Assembly: GCA_002049885.1 (NCBI GenBank)
Contig: MVCS01000126.1
Span: forward strand, 1 to 5,312
DNA from: Planctomycetales bacterium 4484_123
GTDB taxonomy: Bacteria > Planctomycetota > Phycisphaerae > SM23-33
DNA length: 5,312 nucleotides
Direction: 5' to 3'
Part shown: in pieces, positions 1 through 5,312 of the stretch
Numbering within the stretch: the first letter of the stretch is position 1
Layout: each line of letters opens with the position of its first letter
Made by a program: the position numbers and the translations under genes
Notes under the pieces: model-generated
Seen by the model: the letters and a program-made list of their open reading frames with translations, nothing else
What the model was told of the DNA's origin: nothing
Database searches by the model: none

Positions 1-1004
1 CCTGGAGGCACCTCGCGCCGCCAGGAGCGAGGCGGGGTGGTCGTCCGAGGCCGGGCGGTGGGCGTCTCCGGCGTCACGGCACCTGCCAGGTCGCTGACGC
101 GCGTCCGCGGCTTGTGCACCAGCCACGAGACCTCCTGGCGATGCAGATAGAGATTGTAATACTCCGGCTCCAGAAGCCACTTCCGCACCTGCGGGTCGGC
201 CATCTGATACGCCGCGGCCAGCACCTCGTCGTGATTCTTGCCGTCGAACTTCGGCAGGACCACGGCCCCGCCGGCCGGCTCGGCGGGCACGCGGAAGACG
301 GACACCGGCTCGGGCGGCCCCCAGCGCCCGCCCGGAAGCCGCTGCCTGCGCTGCACCTCCACCCCCAGCACCACGAATGTGGGCACCACGCGAGTCTTCT
401 TGAGGGCCTCGCGCCACTGCTGCCGAAGTCGGCCGTGATCGAAAACCGAAACCAGGTGGGCCGCGATGAACTCTTTGACCTCCTGGCCCTTGGCCGTCCC
501 CTCCGCGGCGGCCCCGGCCCGGCCCGGCGGGGGAGCCGGCAGCGGAGCCACCACCATCTCGCGGCAGGCGGCCACCTTGGGCTTCTCGGGCGCCGGCAGC
601 GGCAGCAGCATGGCCAGCTTGGCCTTCTCCACGGGAATCTCTTCGGGAGGCTTCAGCGCCAGCCCGCCCGCCTTCAACGGCGTCAGCCGGTAGCCCGGAC
701 AGGCGCTGGCGAAGCGGCGGTCGATGTCCTCGGCCCAGGGCCGGACCGGCGAACTGCCGGGGGTCTGTTTCTCCAACAGCTCCCGGACCCGCTGAGCCAT
801 CTGCTGGAGGGCCTGGTCCACCTCCTCGGGACGGTAGGCCCGCCGGGGCATGGCGACCCCAACCGGGGGGACGAGCTTTATCTCGTAGGGGCTGCGGAAC
901 ACCCACATGACCAGCAGCAGCGGCACCAGGACCACCGCCGTCAGCAGCAGGACGATCTTCTCCACGTGCCTTTCGATCAACCCGGCCTCATCTGTCCTGG
1001 GCAT
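1..1004 (-). CDS. Unrecognised N-terminally anchored membrane protein, third gene of the pilM operon (partial, C-terminus off the left edge)
   Basis: An uninterrupted frame of 334 codons runs from the ATG at 1004-1002 off the left edge, so the C-terminus is missing. The start is supported by AGGAG at 1018-1014, nine bases upstream. Residues about 16-36 (core IVLLLTAVVLVPLLLVMWVF) form one transmembrane segment after a short charged N-terminus, so the rest should lie in the periplasm. There is no lipobox cysteine. Residues 57-80 look helical (PEEVDQALQQMAQRVRELLEK). Residues 130-172 are rich in proline and alanine. Residues about 205-240 (VVPTFVVLGVEVQRRQRL and following) read like beta strands, and 305-334 turn Thr/Pro/Arg-rich. 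I do not recognise the family. The gene follows the PilM-PilN and PilO-like genes on the same strand with an 85-bp gap, so a role in the same envelope complex is inferred from position only. It sits where pilP would be, but no sequence feature supports PilP. Confidence 0.8.
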   Translation of the reverse strand, partial: MPRTDEAGLIERHVEKIVLLLTAVVLVPLLLVMWVFRSPYEIKLVPPVGVAMPRRAYRPEEVDQALQQMAQRVRELLEKQTPGSSPVRPWAEDIDRRFASACPGYRLTPLKAGGLALKPPEEIPVEKAKLAMLLPLPAPEKPKVAACREMVVAPLPAPPPGRAGAAAEGTAKGQEVKEFIAAHLVSVFDHGRLRQQWREALKKTRVVPTFVVLGVEVQRRQRLPGGRWGPPEPVSVFRVPAEPAGGAVVLPKFDGKNHDEVLAAAYQMADPQVRKWLLEPEYYNLYLHRQEVSWLVHKPRTRVSDLAGAVTPETPTARPRTTTPPRSWRREVPP

Positions 1005-1013
1005 GCCTGTCCA

Positions 1014-1018
1014 CTCCT
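1014..1018 (-). promoter_or_regulatory. Ribosome binding site of the third operon gene
   Basis: AGGAG on the minus strand, nine bases before the ATG at 1004. It fixes the start of the third gene and shows that this gene has its own translation initiation signal, unlike the second gene, whose start overlaps its predecessor. The rest of the 85-bp gap (1005-1089) contains no convincing promoter. Confidence 0.7.
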
Positions 1019-1089
1019 ATCGGTCCAAACCACGTCAGCCCCGGCGGCGCCGAGCCAGCGTGCCAGGCCGGCGCCCGGCCCGCCGCCAC

Positions 1090-2748
1090 TCAAGGCCCGC
1101 CCACGCCGCCACCACGATAGCCCGTGGGGCCGACCTCCAGGCCCCTTTCCTTGAGCCTCTGGAGGTCCTCGTCCCGCAAGGCACTGGGGTCTGACCGGGC
1201 GATAAGGTGAAGGAAATCGACCGGCATCAGCGGCGGGTACTTCTTCTGCCCGGATGGCCCGTCGGGCTCGCTCCGTCCCCGGGTCCAGTCCGTCAACAGC
1301 AGCAGTTCACCGGTGATGGTCACCTCCACCACCGGGTCGGTGCCGTAATAGTACAGCTCGGTGCCCCCGGGCTGGCTCGGCCGGACCCGCTCCATCATCC
1401 TGCCCTGCTGCTGCCCCGGCCTGCCCACCTTGACGTCCAGGATGGTGTGGTAGTTCTGGAGCAACAGGTTGCGATACAGCCGGAGAAGCGCCGAGGAAGA
1501 AACGACGGCCGAGAACTGGTACTGCACCACGTCGTACAGCTTGTTGCAGACCCGTTGGGACAGTGGTGCGGCCCTCAATGAATTCGCGCCCATGCCCGGC
1601 CCGCTACCCCCGCCTATGCCCCCGACGAACATCAGCGTCCGGCTGCCCATACCGCCGGCGCCGCCGCCCCCCATTCTTCCCGGCGGCACCTCGCCGCGAT
1701 GCCCAGCGGCACCGCCCGGGGCCCCGGTGCGTGGGGGCCCCTCAGTCCCGCCCGGAGTGACGACGTAGCCGAAAACGCGTATCTTCAGCAACCGCTTGAC
1801 CGCCGAAGCCAGCACGCCCTTGTCCCGCTTGCGCCCCGAAAGCTCCTGCCGCTGGAGGACTTCTCGATTCGTCCGGTTGATCGCCGCGACGATGTCCTGC
1901 TGCACCCACAGGCTCACTTGGGCCATCCACAGCATGTCGTTCGTGTAGTTGACCCGGTCGGAGACCAGGACCATGTGCATGGAGTTGCCGTCGGCGTAGA
2001 TGTCCCCCAGCCGGGCCTTGGCCAGCATGAGCGTAAGGCGGGCCTTTTCCTCCGGCGTCATGGGGGCTCGGGGCTGGCCCTGGCCCCGAAGCTGACCGGC
2101 TGCGGCCAGCGGGGCGCCAGGCTCGGCCATCCTCGGCGGCGGCGGGCCGACCAGGAACCGGCTGGCCGGGGGTGTGGGCCTGGCCGGTGTGGGCCTGGGG
2201 GTGGTGGGCCGGCCGTTTGCCTCCGCCTTGAGCCGCTCCTTGTCGGCAATGACGCTGGCCTGTTCCTTTATCTCTTCCAGGGTGGGAGGGCTGGTGGGCT
2301 TCATCGAGGCCAGCAGCGCCAGCACTCGGTTGCGGTACTCGGTGGGAAACAGCAGCCGAAGACCCTTCCGCTGGTACAACTGAGAGTTGACCGGGAAGGC
2401 CGGCAGTCGCGGGCCGCTGGGATTGTCCGGGTCGGCGAAGGAAAGCACGCGGTAATGGGCACGGTTCCTTTCCAGGGCCCGCCTGACCACCTCCGCATAT
2501 TCCTCGCGGGTCTTGATGACCCGGTGGCGGGCGGCCTCGACCACCTTCTTGTTGACGCGGACCCTCTCGGCGCCCAGCCCCTCGCCGCGGGTAAGGCTGG
2601 CCAGCTGGGCGCTGAGCCGGGTTCGCACCTCCACGTGGGAGCGCGCCTGCTTGTGGGCCGGCCCGGCCAGGGCCAGCAGCACACCGCCGATCACCAGCAC
2701 CACCCCCAGCATGCAGATCAGGAAGAGGTTCTGCTTGACGAAGTTCAT
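1090..2748 (-). CDS. PilO-like bitopic inner-membrane protein of a type IV pilus/type II secretion-like platform (tentative)
   Basis: A 552-residue protein. The frame is open to 2820, but the ATG at 2748 is chosen because AAGGGAG lies seven bases upstream and because the protein then begins with a clean anchor: six residues, a transmembrane helix at about 7-29 (core LFLICMLGVVLVIGGVLLAL), then a charged helical stretch at 31-100 that could form a coiled coil. A proline-rich linker fills 180-232, a helical region 233-300, and a glycine-rich low-complexity stretch 333-391. Residues 396-485 (YDVVQYQFSAVVSSSALLRL, then VVEVTITGELLLL) show the strand-helix-strand pattern expected of PilO/GspM-type periplasmic domains. 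Classical PilO is about 200 residues, so this is much longer, mostly through linkers. Its start overlaps the pilM stop by four bases (ATGA), indicating translational coupling. PilO is inferred from topology, fold pattern and gene order; sequence similarity alone would not establish it. Confidence 0.8.
   Translation of the reverse strand: MNFVKQNLFLICMLGVVLVIGGVLLALAGPAHKQARSHVEVRTRLSAQLASLTRGEGLGAERVRVNKKVVEAARHRVIKTREEYAEVVRRALERNRAHYRVLSFADPDNPSGPRLPAFPVNSQLYQRKGLRLLFPTEYRNRVLALLASMKPTSPPTLEEIKEQASVIADKERLKAEANGRPTTPRPTPARPTPPASRFLVGPPPPRMAEPGAPLAAAGQLRGQGQPRAPMTPEEKARLTLMLAKARLGDIYADGNSMHMVLVSDRVNYTNDMLWMAQVSLWVQQDIVAAINRTNREVLQRQELSGRKRDKGVLASAVKRLLKIRVFGYVVTPGGTEGPPRTGAPGGAAGHRGEVPPGRMGGGGAGGMGSRTLMFVGGIGGGSGPGMGANSLRAAPLSQRVCNKLYDVVQYQFSAVVSSSALLRLYRNLLLQNYHTILDVKVGRPGQQQGRMMERVRPSQPGGTELYYYGTDPVVEVTITGELLLLTDWTRGRSEPDGPSGQKKYPPLMPVDFLHLIARSDPSALRDEDLQRLKERGLEVGPTGYRGGGVGGP
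2171..2198 (-). repeat. In-frame 15-bp direct repeat encoding an RPTPA/RPTPP linker
   Basis: The 13-base unit GGTGTGGGCCTGG (plus strand) occurs at 2171-2183 and again at 2186-2198, a period of 15 bases or five codons. It encodes the repeated Arg-Pro-Thr-Pro part of the proline-rich linker in the PilO-like protein (residues about 185-194). The period keeps the frame, so the repeat could change linker length by slippage without breaking the gene. It most likely reflects low-complexity linker evolution. Confidence 0.6.
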
Positions 2749-4817
2749 TTCGTAGCTCCCTTGGCCCCGCCGGAGCTGCCCACTTGGCCGGAGGCGGCCT
2801 CCTTGAGCGCGAAGACCCACATGATGGTGAACTTGGCGTCGCCGCTGGCGTCCTCGCCGGTCAGGGGGTCGAGCTGGGCATTCTCGGCCGCGCCAGGGGC
2901 CCGCCCCGGCCCGGGCAAACCGGGCCCGGGAACTCTGGGCAGCATGCCGGCCTCCTGCTGGCTGAAGGCCACCACCTCGCCGGCGGTCACCTCAAGCCAG
3001 CGGGCGTGGGCGGGTTGCTTGGCCTGTTCGATGACCTGATTCTTCAGCCGGTTCACGAAGTTGCGGGCCTGGTGCAGGGGGGTACGGCCCTCGAGGGTGA
3101 GGATGAAGCCGCGCTGTGGCGGCTTCTCGGCCGCCGGGGCGGCCTGGTCCAGTCCCGTCTGCCGTGCCTCGGCGGCACGGGCCGCCGGGGAGACGGCCCC
3201 GCCGGGCGCTCTGTAATCGCCGGCCGCCCCGAAGTCCTCGGGCATGCCCCGGTAGCCCGGTCCACCCATCGGGCCCCTGCCGGTGCCGCCCAACCCGCTA
3301 AGCACCTCGGCGGTGATGTGGTCCACTCGCGCCTGGTACTTGGCCTGGAGGCTATCCACCTCGACGACCATGCGCTGAGCCCGAGGGATCTTCATCAGCT
3401 GGTCCAGGTCGGTGGCGTTCTGGAGTCCCTGGTGCGGGGCAACCTTGCTGAGCGATTCGGAGATGATCAACTGCACCTCCGGCCAGAAGCGTCGATACTC
3501 CAACAGCTCCCAGTACCTGACGATCTTCTGCTCCTCCTGGCGGTCCTTGCCCTGCCACTCGCGATATTGCCTGCGCAGGCCGTCGTAGTACTCGACCAAC
3601 TGCTTGACCTCGCGCACGGCCGGGCTGGCGCTGGGGTCCAAGGCGCTGGCGTCGGCATAGGCCCGCCAGGTCACCCCGGCCAGGGCCGCCAGGATCAGGG
3701 CACCGGCGGCGGCGAACCATGGCCGCTTCCGCGCCCACAGCCGCTGCCGGGCTATCTCCTCCGGCAGCAGGGAGGTGTGGATGCGGGTCAGGCCCAGTCC
3801 CTGCAGGGCCAGCCCGTAGGCCACGGCGAAGCTCAGCACGTTCTCGGTGAAGGCCGGGGCGTTGACCGTGGCCGAGGGCGGCAGCTTGTCGTAGCTGTCC
3901 AGCCGGACCACGGGAATGTTCAGGTTCCGCTCGAGGAAGGTCTGAAGCCCCGGCAGGCGAAAGCCGTTGCCCAATCCCACCACGCGCACGAACCGGCTCT
4001 CACGGTGCAGCGAGGTGTAGTAGCCGATGGAGCGGGAGATCTCCTGGACCAGCTCGGCGAAGACCGGCTGCATGGCCTTGAAGATCTGGGGGGCGTACTT
4101 GCTGGTGGCGGCGGCGCGCTTGAGCTTCTCGGCCTTGCCGAAACTCAGCTTGAAGGCCTTCACCAGGGCGGCGGTGAAGTTGTTCCCGCCCAACTGCACC
4201 GTGCGCGTCCAGACCCGCGGACCGTCGGCCACCACCAGCTCGGTCTTGTCGGCCCCCACGTCCACCAGCAGCGTGGCCCCCTCCTCGGAGACCTGCCCGT
4301 CAAAGGTCATGAAGTTGTACAGCGCCAGCGGGGCCATCTGCACCACGTCCACGGTGATCCCGGCCTCCGCGAACCGCGCCAGGGCGTCGCCCACGTCGGT
4401 CCGCTTCATGGCGAAGATGCCCACCTCAATGTCCGGCGAGTCCGGGTCCGTGAAGGCCTGCCAGCGCCAGATGACCTCGTTGATGTCGAAGGGAATCTGC
4501 TGCTCGGCCTCGAAGCGAACGATTTGCGGAACCTGCTTGGGCTCCACCGGCGGGAGCTTCACGAAGCGCGTGAAACCGGACTGGCCCGGGGCGGCCACCA
4601 CCACCCGGCAGCCGGCGAGGTTGTTCCTCGCCAGGAACTGCTCCAGGGCGTTCAAGATGAGCTGGTCGCGGTCGGCCTCGGCCTGGGAGAGCATCTTGGG
4701 ATGCTCAATGATGTCGAAGCCCTCGACCCGGAGCTGCCCGTCCACGCTCCGAAGCTTCAGCGCCTTCAAGGCACACTGGCCGACGTCTATTCCCCAAACC
4801 GTCTCGTATGCAGGCAT
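2745..4817 (-). CDS. pilM: PilM actin-fold ATPase fused to a PilN-like transmembrane/periplasmic region
   Basis: A 690-residue protein from the ATG at 4817, preceded by GAGAGGA seven bases upstream; a GTG at 4838 would add seven residues but has no better signal. Residues 1-340 are PilM (actin/FtsA fold). Phosphate-1 is at 8-21 (GIDVGQCALKALKL, D11); the typical segment RFEAEQQIPFDINEVIWRWQ is at 101-120; phosphate-2 is at 183-194 (LLVDVGADKTEL, D186); the adenosine motif is at 280-291 (VGLGNGFRLPGL). Then comes a PilN-like part: TSLLPEEI at 348-355, a transmembrane helix at 366-384, a helical, probably coiled-coil stretch at 400-440, WPEVQLIISESLSKVAP at 445-461, a Gly/Pro/Ala-rich insert at about 508-568, FILTLEG plus helix at 571-600, and a final strand (FTIMWVFAL, 663-671). 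Classical PilM is about 350 residues, so this is roughly double. In known pilus systems PilM is cytoplasmic and binds the PilN N-terminal peptide; here both seem to be one chain. The PilM part is near certain; the PilN part rests on motif and topology. Confidence 0.93.
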   Translation of the reverse strand: MPAYETVWGIDVGQCALKALKLRSVDGQLRVEGFDIIEHPKMLSQAEADRDQLILNALEQFLARNNLAGCRVVVAAPGQSGFTRFVKLPPVEPKQVPQIVRFEAEQQIPFDINEVIWRWQAFTDPDSPDIEVGIFAMKRTDVGDALARFAEAGITVDVVQMAPLALYNFMTFDGQVSEEGATLLVDVGADKTELVVADGPRVWTRTVQLGGNNFTAALVKAFKLSFGKAEKLKRAAATSKYAPQIFKAMQPVFAELVQEISRSIGYYTSLHRESRFVRVVGLGNGFRLPGLQTFLERNLNIPVVRLDSYDKLPPSATVNAPAFTENVLSFAVAYGLALQGLGLTRIHTSLLPEEIARQRLWARKRPWFAAAGALILAALAGVTWRAYADASALDPSASPAVREVKQLVEYYDGLRRQYREWQGKDRQEEQKIVRYWELLEYRRFWPEVQLIISESLSKVAPHQGLQNATDLDQLMKIPRAQRMVVEVDSLQAKYQARVDHITAEVLSGLGGTGRGPMGGPGYRGMPEDFGAAGDYRAPGGAVSPAARAAEARQTGLDQAAPAAEKPPQRGFILTLEGRTPLHQARNFVNRLKNQVIEQAKQPAHARWLEVTAGEVVAFSQQEAGMLPRVPGPGLPGPGRAPGAAENAQLDPLTGEDASGDAKFTIMWVFALKEAASGQVGSSGGAKGATK
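2756..2762 (-). promoter_or_regulatory. Ribosome binding site of the PilO-like gene, inside the end of pilM
   Basis: AAGGGAG on the minus strand, seven bases before the ATG at 2748, within the last codons of the pilM reading frame. It decides the start of the second gene against longer in-frame choices. With the ATGA stop/start overlap it suggests reinitiation or coupled translation, which would keep the two partners in similar amounts. Confidence 0.75.
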
Positions 4818-4824
4818 CGCCCTG

Positions 4825-4831
4825 TCCTCTC
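4825..4831 (-). promoter_or_regulatory. Ribosome binding site of pilM
   Basis: GAGAGGA on the minus strand, seven bases before the ATG at 4817. It favours the ATG start over the GTG at 4838, which would place this purine run inside the coding region. Confidence 0.55.
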
Positions 4832-4889
4832 GCCCCACGGCCAGCGCCGCCGCACCGGCAGGACTCTCTCCAGCCGGCCCCCGGCGGCT

Positions 4890-4918
4890 TTGGGACTGCC
4901 CAAGCCAGCGTCTATAAT
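4890..4918 (+). promoter_or_regulatory. Sigma70-type promoter for the mtaB-like gene
   Basis: TTGGGA (4890-4895, four of six matches to -35) and a perfect TATAAT (4913-4918) are separated by the ideal 17 bases. Such an AT-rich hexamer stands out in this GC-rich region. The expected start of transcription is near 4925, leaving a leader of about 65 bases before the GTG at 4990. Confidence 0.65.
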
Positions 4919-4923
4919 GCCCC

Positions 4924-4951
4924 TTTGTAGCCCGCTGCGCGACATCGTCAA
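4924..4951 (-). promoter_or_regulatory. Candidate sigma70-type promoter for the pilM operon
   Basis: On the minus strand TTGACG (4951-4946, five of six matches to the -35 consensus) is followed after 16 bases by TACAAA (4929-4924, four of six matches to the -10 consensus). Transcription would begin near 4917, giving a leader of about 100 bases before pilM. No better pair was seen between here and 4818, which is very GC-rich. Assignment is by consensus matching alone. The boxes lie inside the leader of the divergent gene, so the two promoters would interfere. Confidence 0.35.
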
Positions 4952-4980
4952 GGCCCTATGTCGTGCAAGGCCCACAGCGG
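4932..4980 (+). promoter_or_regulatory. Inverted-repeat leader structure ahead of the mtaB-like gene
   Basis: Two nested inverted repeats lie in the predicted leader. The inner one pairs TGCGCGACAT (4936-4945) with ATGTCGTGCA (4958-4967): ten pairs including one G-U, with a 12-base loop. The outer one pairs CCGCTG (4932-4937) with CAGCGG (4975-4980); it shares two bases with the inner stem, and its right arm ends in the first two bases of the GGAGG ribosome binding site. If formed, the outer stem would partly hide that site. A regulatory role is inferred. No T-run follows, so it is not an intrinsic terminator, and it matches no riboswitch class I know. Confidence 0.4.
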
Positions 4981-4983
4981 AGG
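4979..4983 (+). promoter_or_regulatory. Ribosome binding site of the mtaB-like gene
   Basis: GGAGG six bases before the GTG at 4990. It decides this start over the in-frame GTG at 4963, which has no comparable signal and would add nine residues without family similarity. Confidence 0.8.
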
Positions 4984-4989
4984 CCAACC

Positions 4990-5312
4990 GTGCGTCGCTT
5001 CCTGGCCACGACCATAGGCTGCAAAGTCAACCAGTACGACACCGAGGCCGCCGCCGGCTACCTCGAAAGCCTCGGCCTGCGCCGAATCCAGCCCGACTCG
5101 CCGCCGGCCGACGGCCCGCCGGAGCTGGTGGTCATCAACACCTGCTGCGTCACCGCCGCCGCAGCCGCCAAGGGCCGCCGGGCCATCCGCCGGGCCGTCC
5201 GGCGCCACCCGGATGCCCGCGTGCTCATCCTCGGCTGCGCCGCCACCAACGAGCCGGAGTCGCTGCGCCGGCTGGCCCTGGAAGCCGGGGCCGCCGGCGT
5301 CCACGTCGCCGG
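4990..5312 (+). CDS. mtaB: MtaB-type tRNA methylthiotransferase, N-terminal part (partial, runs off the right edge)
   Basis: The first 107 codons of a radical-SAM methylthiotransferase. MtaB adds a methylthio group to N6-threonylcarbamoyladenosine at position 37 of ANN-decoding tRNAs, in the cytoplasm. The visible part is the N-terminal MTTase domain (UPF0004): TTIGCKVNQYDTEA at residues 7-20, VVINTCCVTAAAAAKGRRAI at 47-66, and VLILGCAA at 78-85. The three conserved cysteines (C11, C52, C83) that would hold the auxiliary 4Fe-4S cluster are all present. GCKVNQYDTEA is typical of MtaB; MiaB usually reads GCQMN and RimO GCPKN. The radical-SAM CxxxCxxC motif and TRAM domain, if present, lie beyond the window. 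GTG is chosen for the GGAGG six bases upstream. It is divergent from pilM with its own promoter, and no functional link between the two is apparent. Confidence 0.92.
   Translation, partial: MRRFLATTIGCKVNQYDTEAAAGYLESLGLRRIQPDSPPADGPPELVVINTCCVTAAAAAKGRRAIRRAVRRHPDARVLILGCAATNEPESLRRLALEAGAAGVHVA

Noticed and set aside
1066..1080. Hairpin GGCCGG-CGC-CCGGCC just downstream of the PilO-like stop codon, as a terminator or attenuator
   Set aside because: The stem is only six pairs, there is no following T-run on either strand, and such GC palindromes are frequent by chance in this composition. The next gene follows on the same strand.
114..1154. A 346-codon open frame on the plus strand opposite the third operon gene
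   Set aside because: The minus strand here has an anchored membrane protein with a good ribosome binding site and operon position. The plus-strand product is His/Pro/Gly/Arg-rich and crosses the intergenic gap, as expected of a shadow.
2908..2926. Seven-pair GC inverted repeat inside pilM
   Set aside because: It falls in codons for the PGPGLPGPG-like linker. Alternating proline and glycine codons (CCN, GGN) produce such palindromes automatically.
1699..3039. A 446-codon open frame on the plus strand opposite the PilO-like gene and the end of pilM
   Set aside because: It lies antisense to two well-supported coding regions, crosses their junction, and its product is rich in Arg, Gly, Pro, Leu and His with no domain. 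High GC at third positions removes stops from the opposite strand.
4027..4917. A 296-codon open frame on the plus strand opposite the PilM ATPase domain
   Set aside because: PilM nucleotide-binding motifs on the minus strand are unmistakable. The plus-strand product is Ser/Thr/Ala-rich without any motif and ends just before the divergent promoter's -10 hexamer.
4958..4960. ATG upstream of the mtaB-like gene as its start
   Set aside because: It is out of frame with the methylthiotransferase reading frame (32 bases before the GTG at 4990) and has no ribosome binding site.

Overview
This is a GC-rich window (codon third positions are mostly G or C) from a bacterium. The best guess is a Planctomycetota-type genome. 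That rests on gene style rather than any marker: a long PilM protein carrying its own PilN-like membrane part, followed by large proline/glycine-rich single-pass membrane proteins with no familiar relatives. The phylum is an inference. The functional class (type IV pilus or type II secretion inner-membrane platform) is better supported.

Layout. Positions 1-4817 hold three minus-strand genes reading right to left. The first is a PilM ATPase-fold protein fused to a PilN-like transmembrane and periplasmic region (4817 to 2745). It overlaps by 4 bp (ATGA) a second gene for a bitopic membrane protein in the PilO position (2748 to 1090). After an 85-bp gap comes a third gene for another N-terminally anchored protein (1004 to beyond the left edge), which I do not recognise. 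Positions 4818-4989 form a divergent intergenic region with a good sigma70-type promoter for the plus strand, a weaker candidate for the minus strand, and an inverted-repeat structure ahead of the plus-strand gene. From 4990 to the right edge runs the start of an MtaB-type tRNA methylthiotransferase gene.

How the genes may work together. In known type IV pilus systems, cytoplasmic PilM binds the N-terminal peptide of PilN, and PilN pairs with PilO in the periplasm to couple the cytoplasmic motor to the rest of the machine. Here PilM and PilN appear to be one polypeptide, made in translational coupling with a PilO-like partner. The third protein may be a further platform component in the position where pilP would sit, but it has no visible lipobox. 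The mtaB gene looks like an unrelated housekeeping neighbour. No mobile element, CRISPR array, tRNA or rRNA was seen. Long open frames opposite the three genes are compositional shadows.
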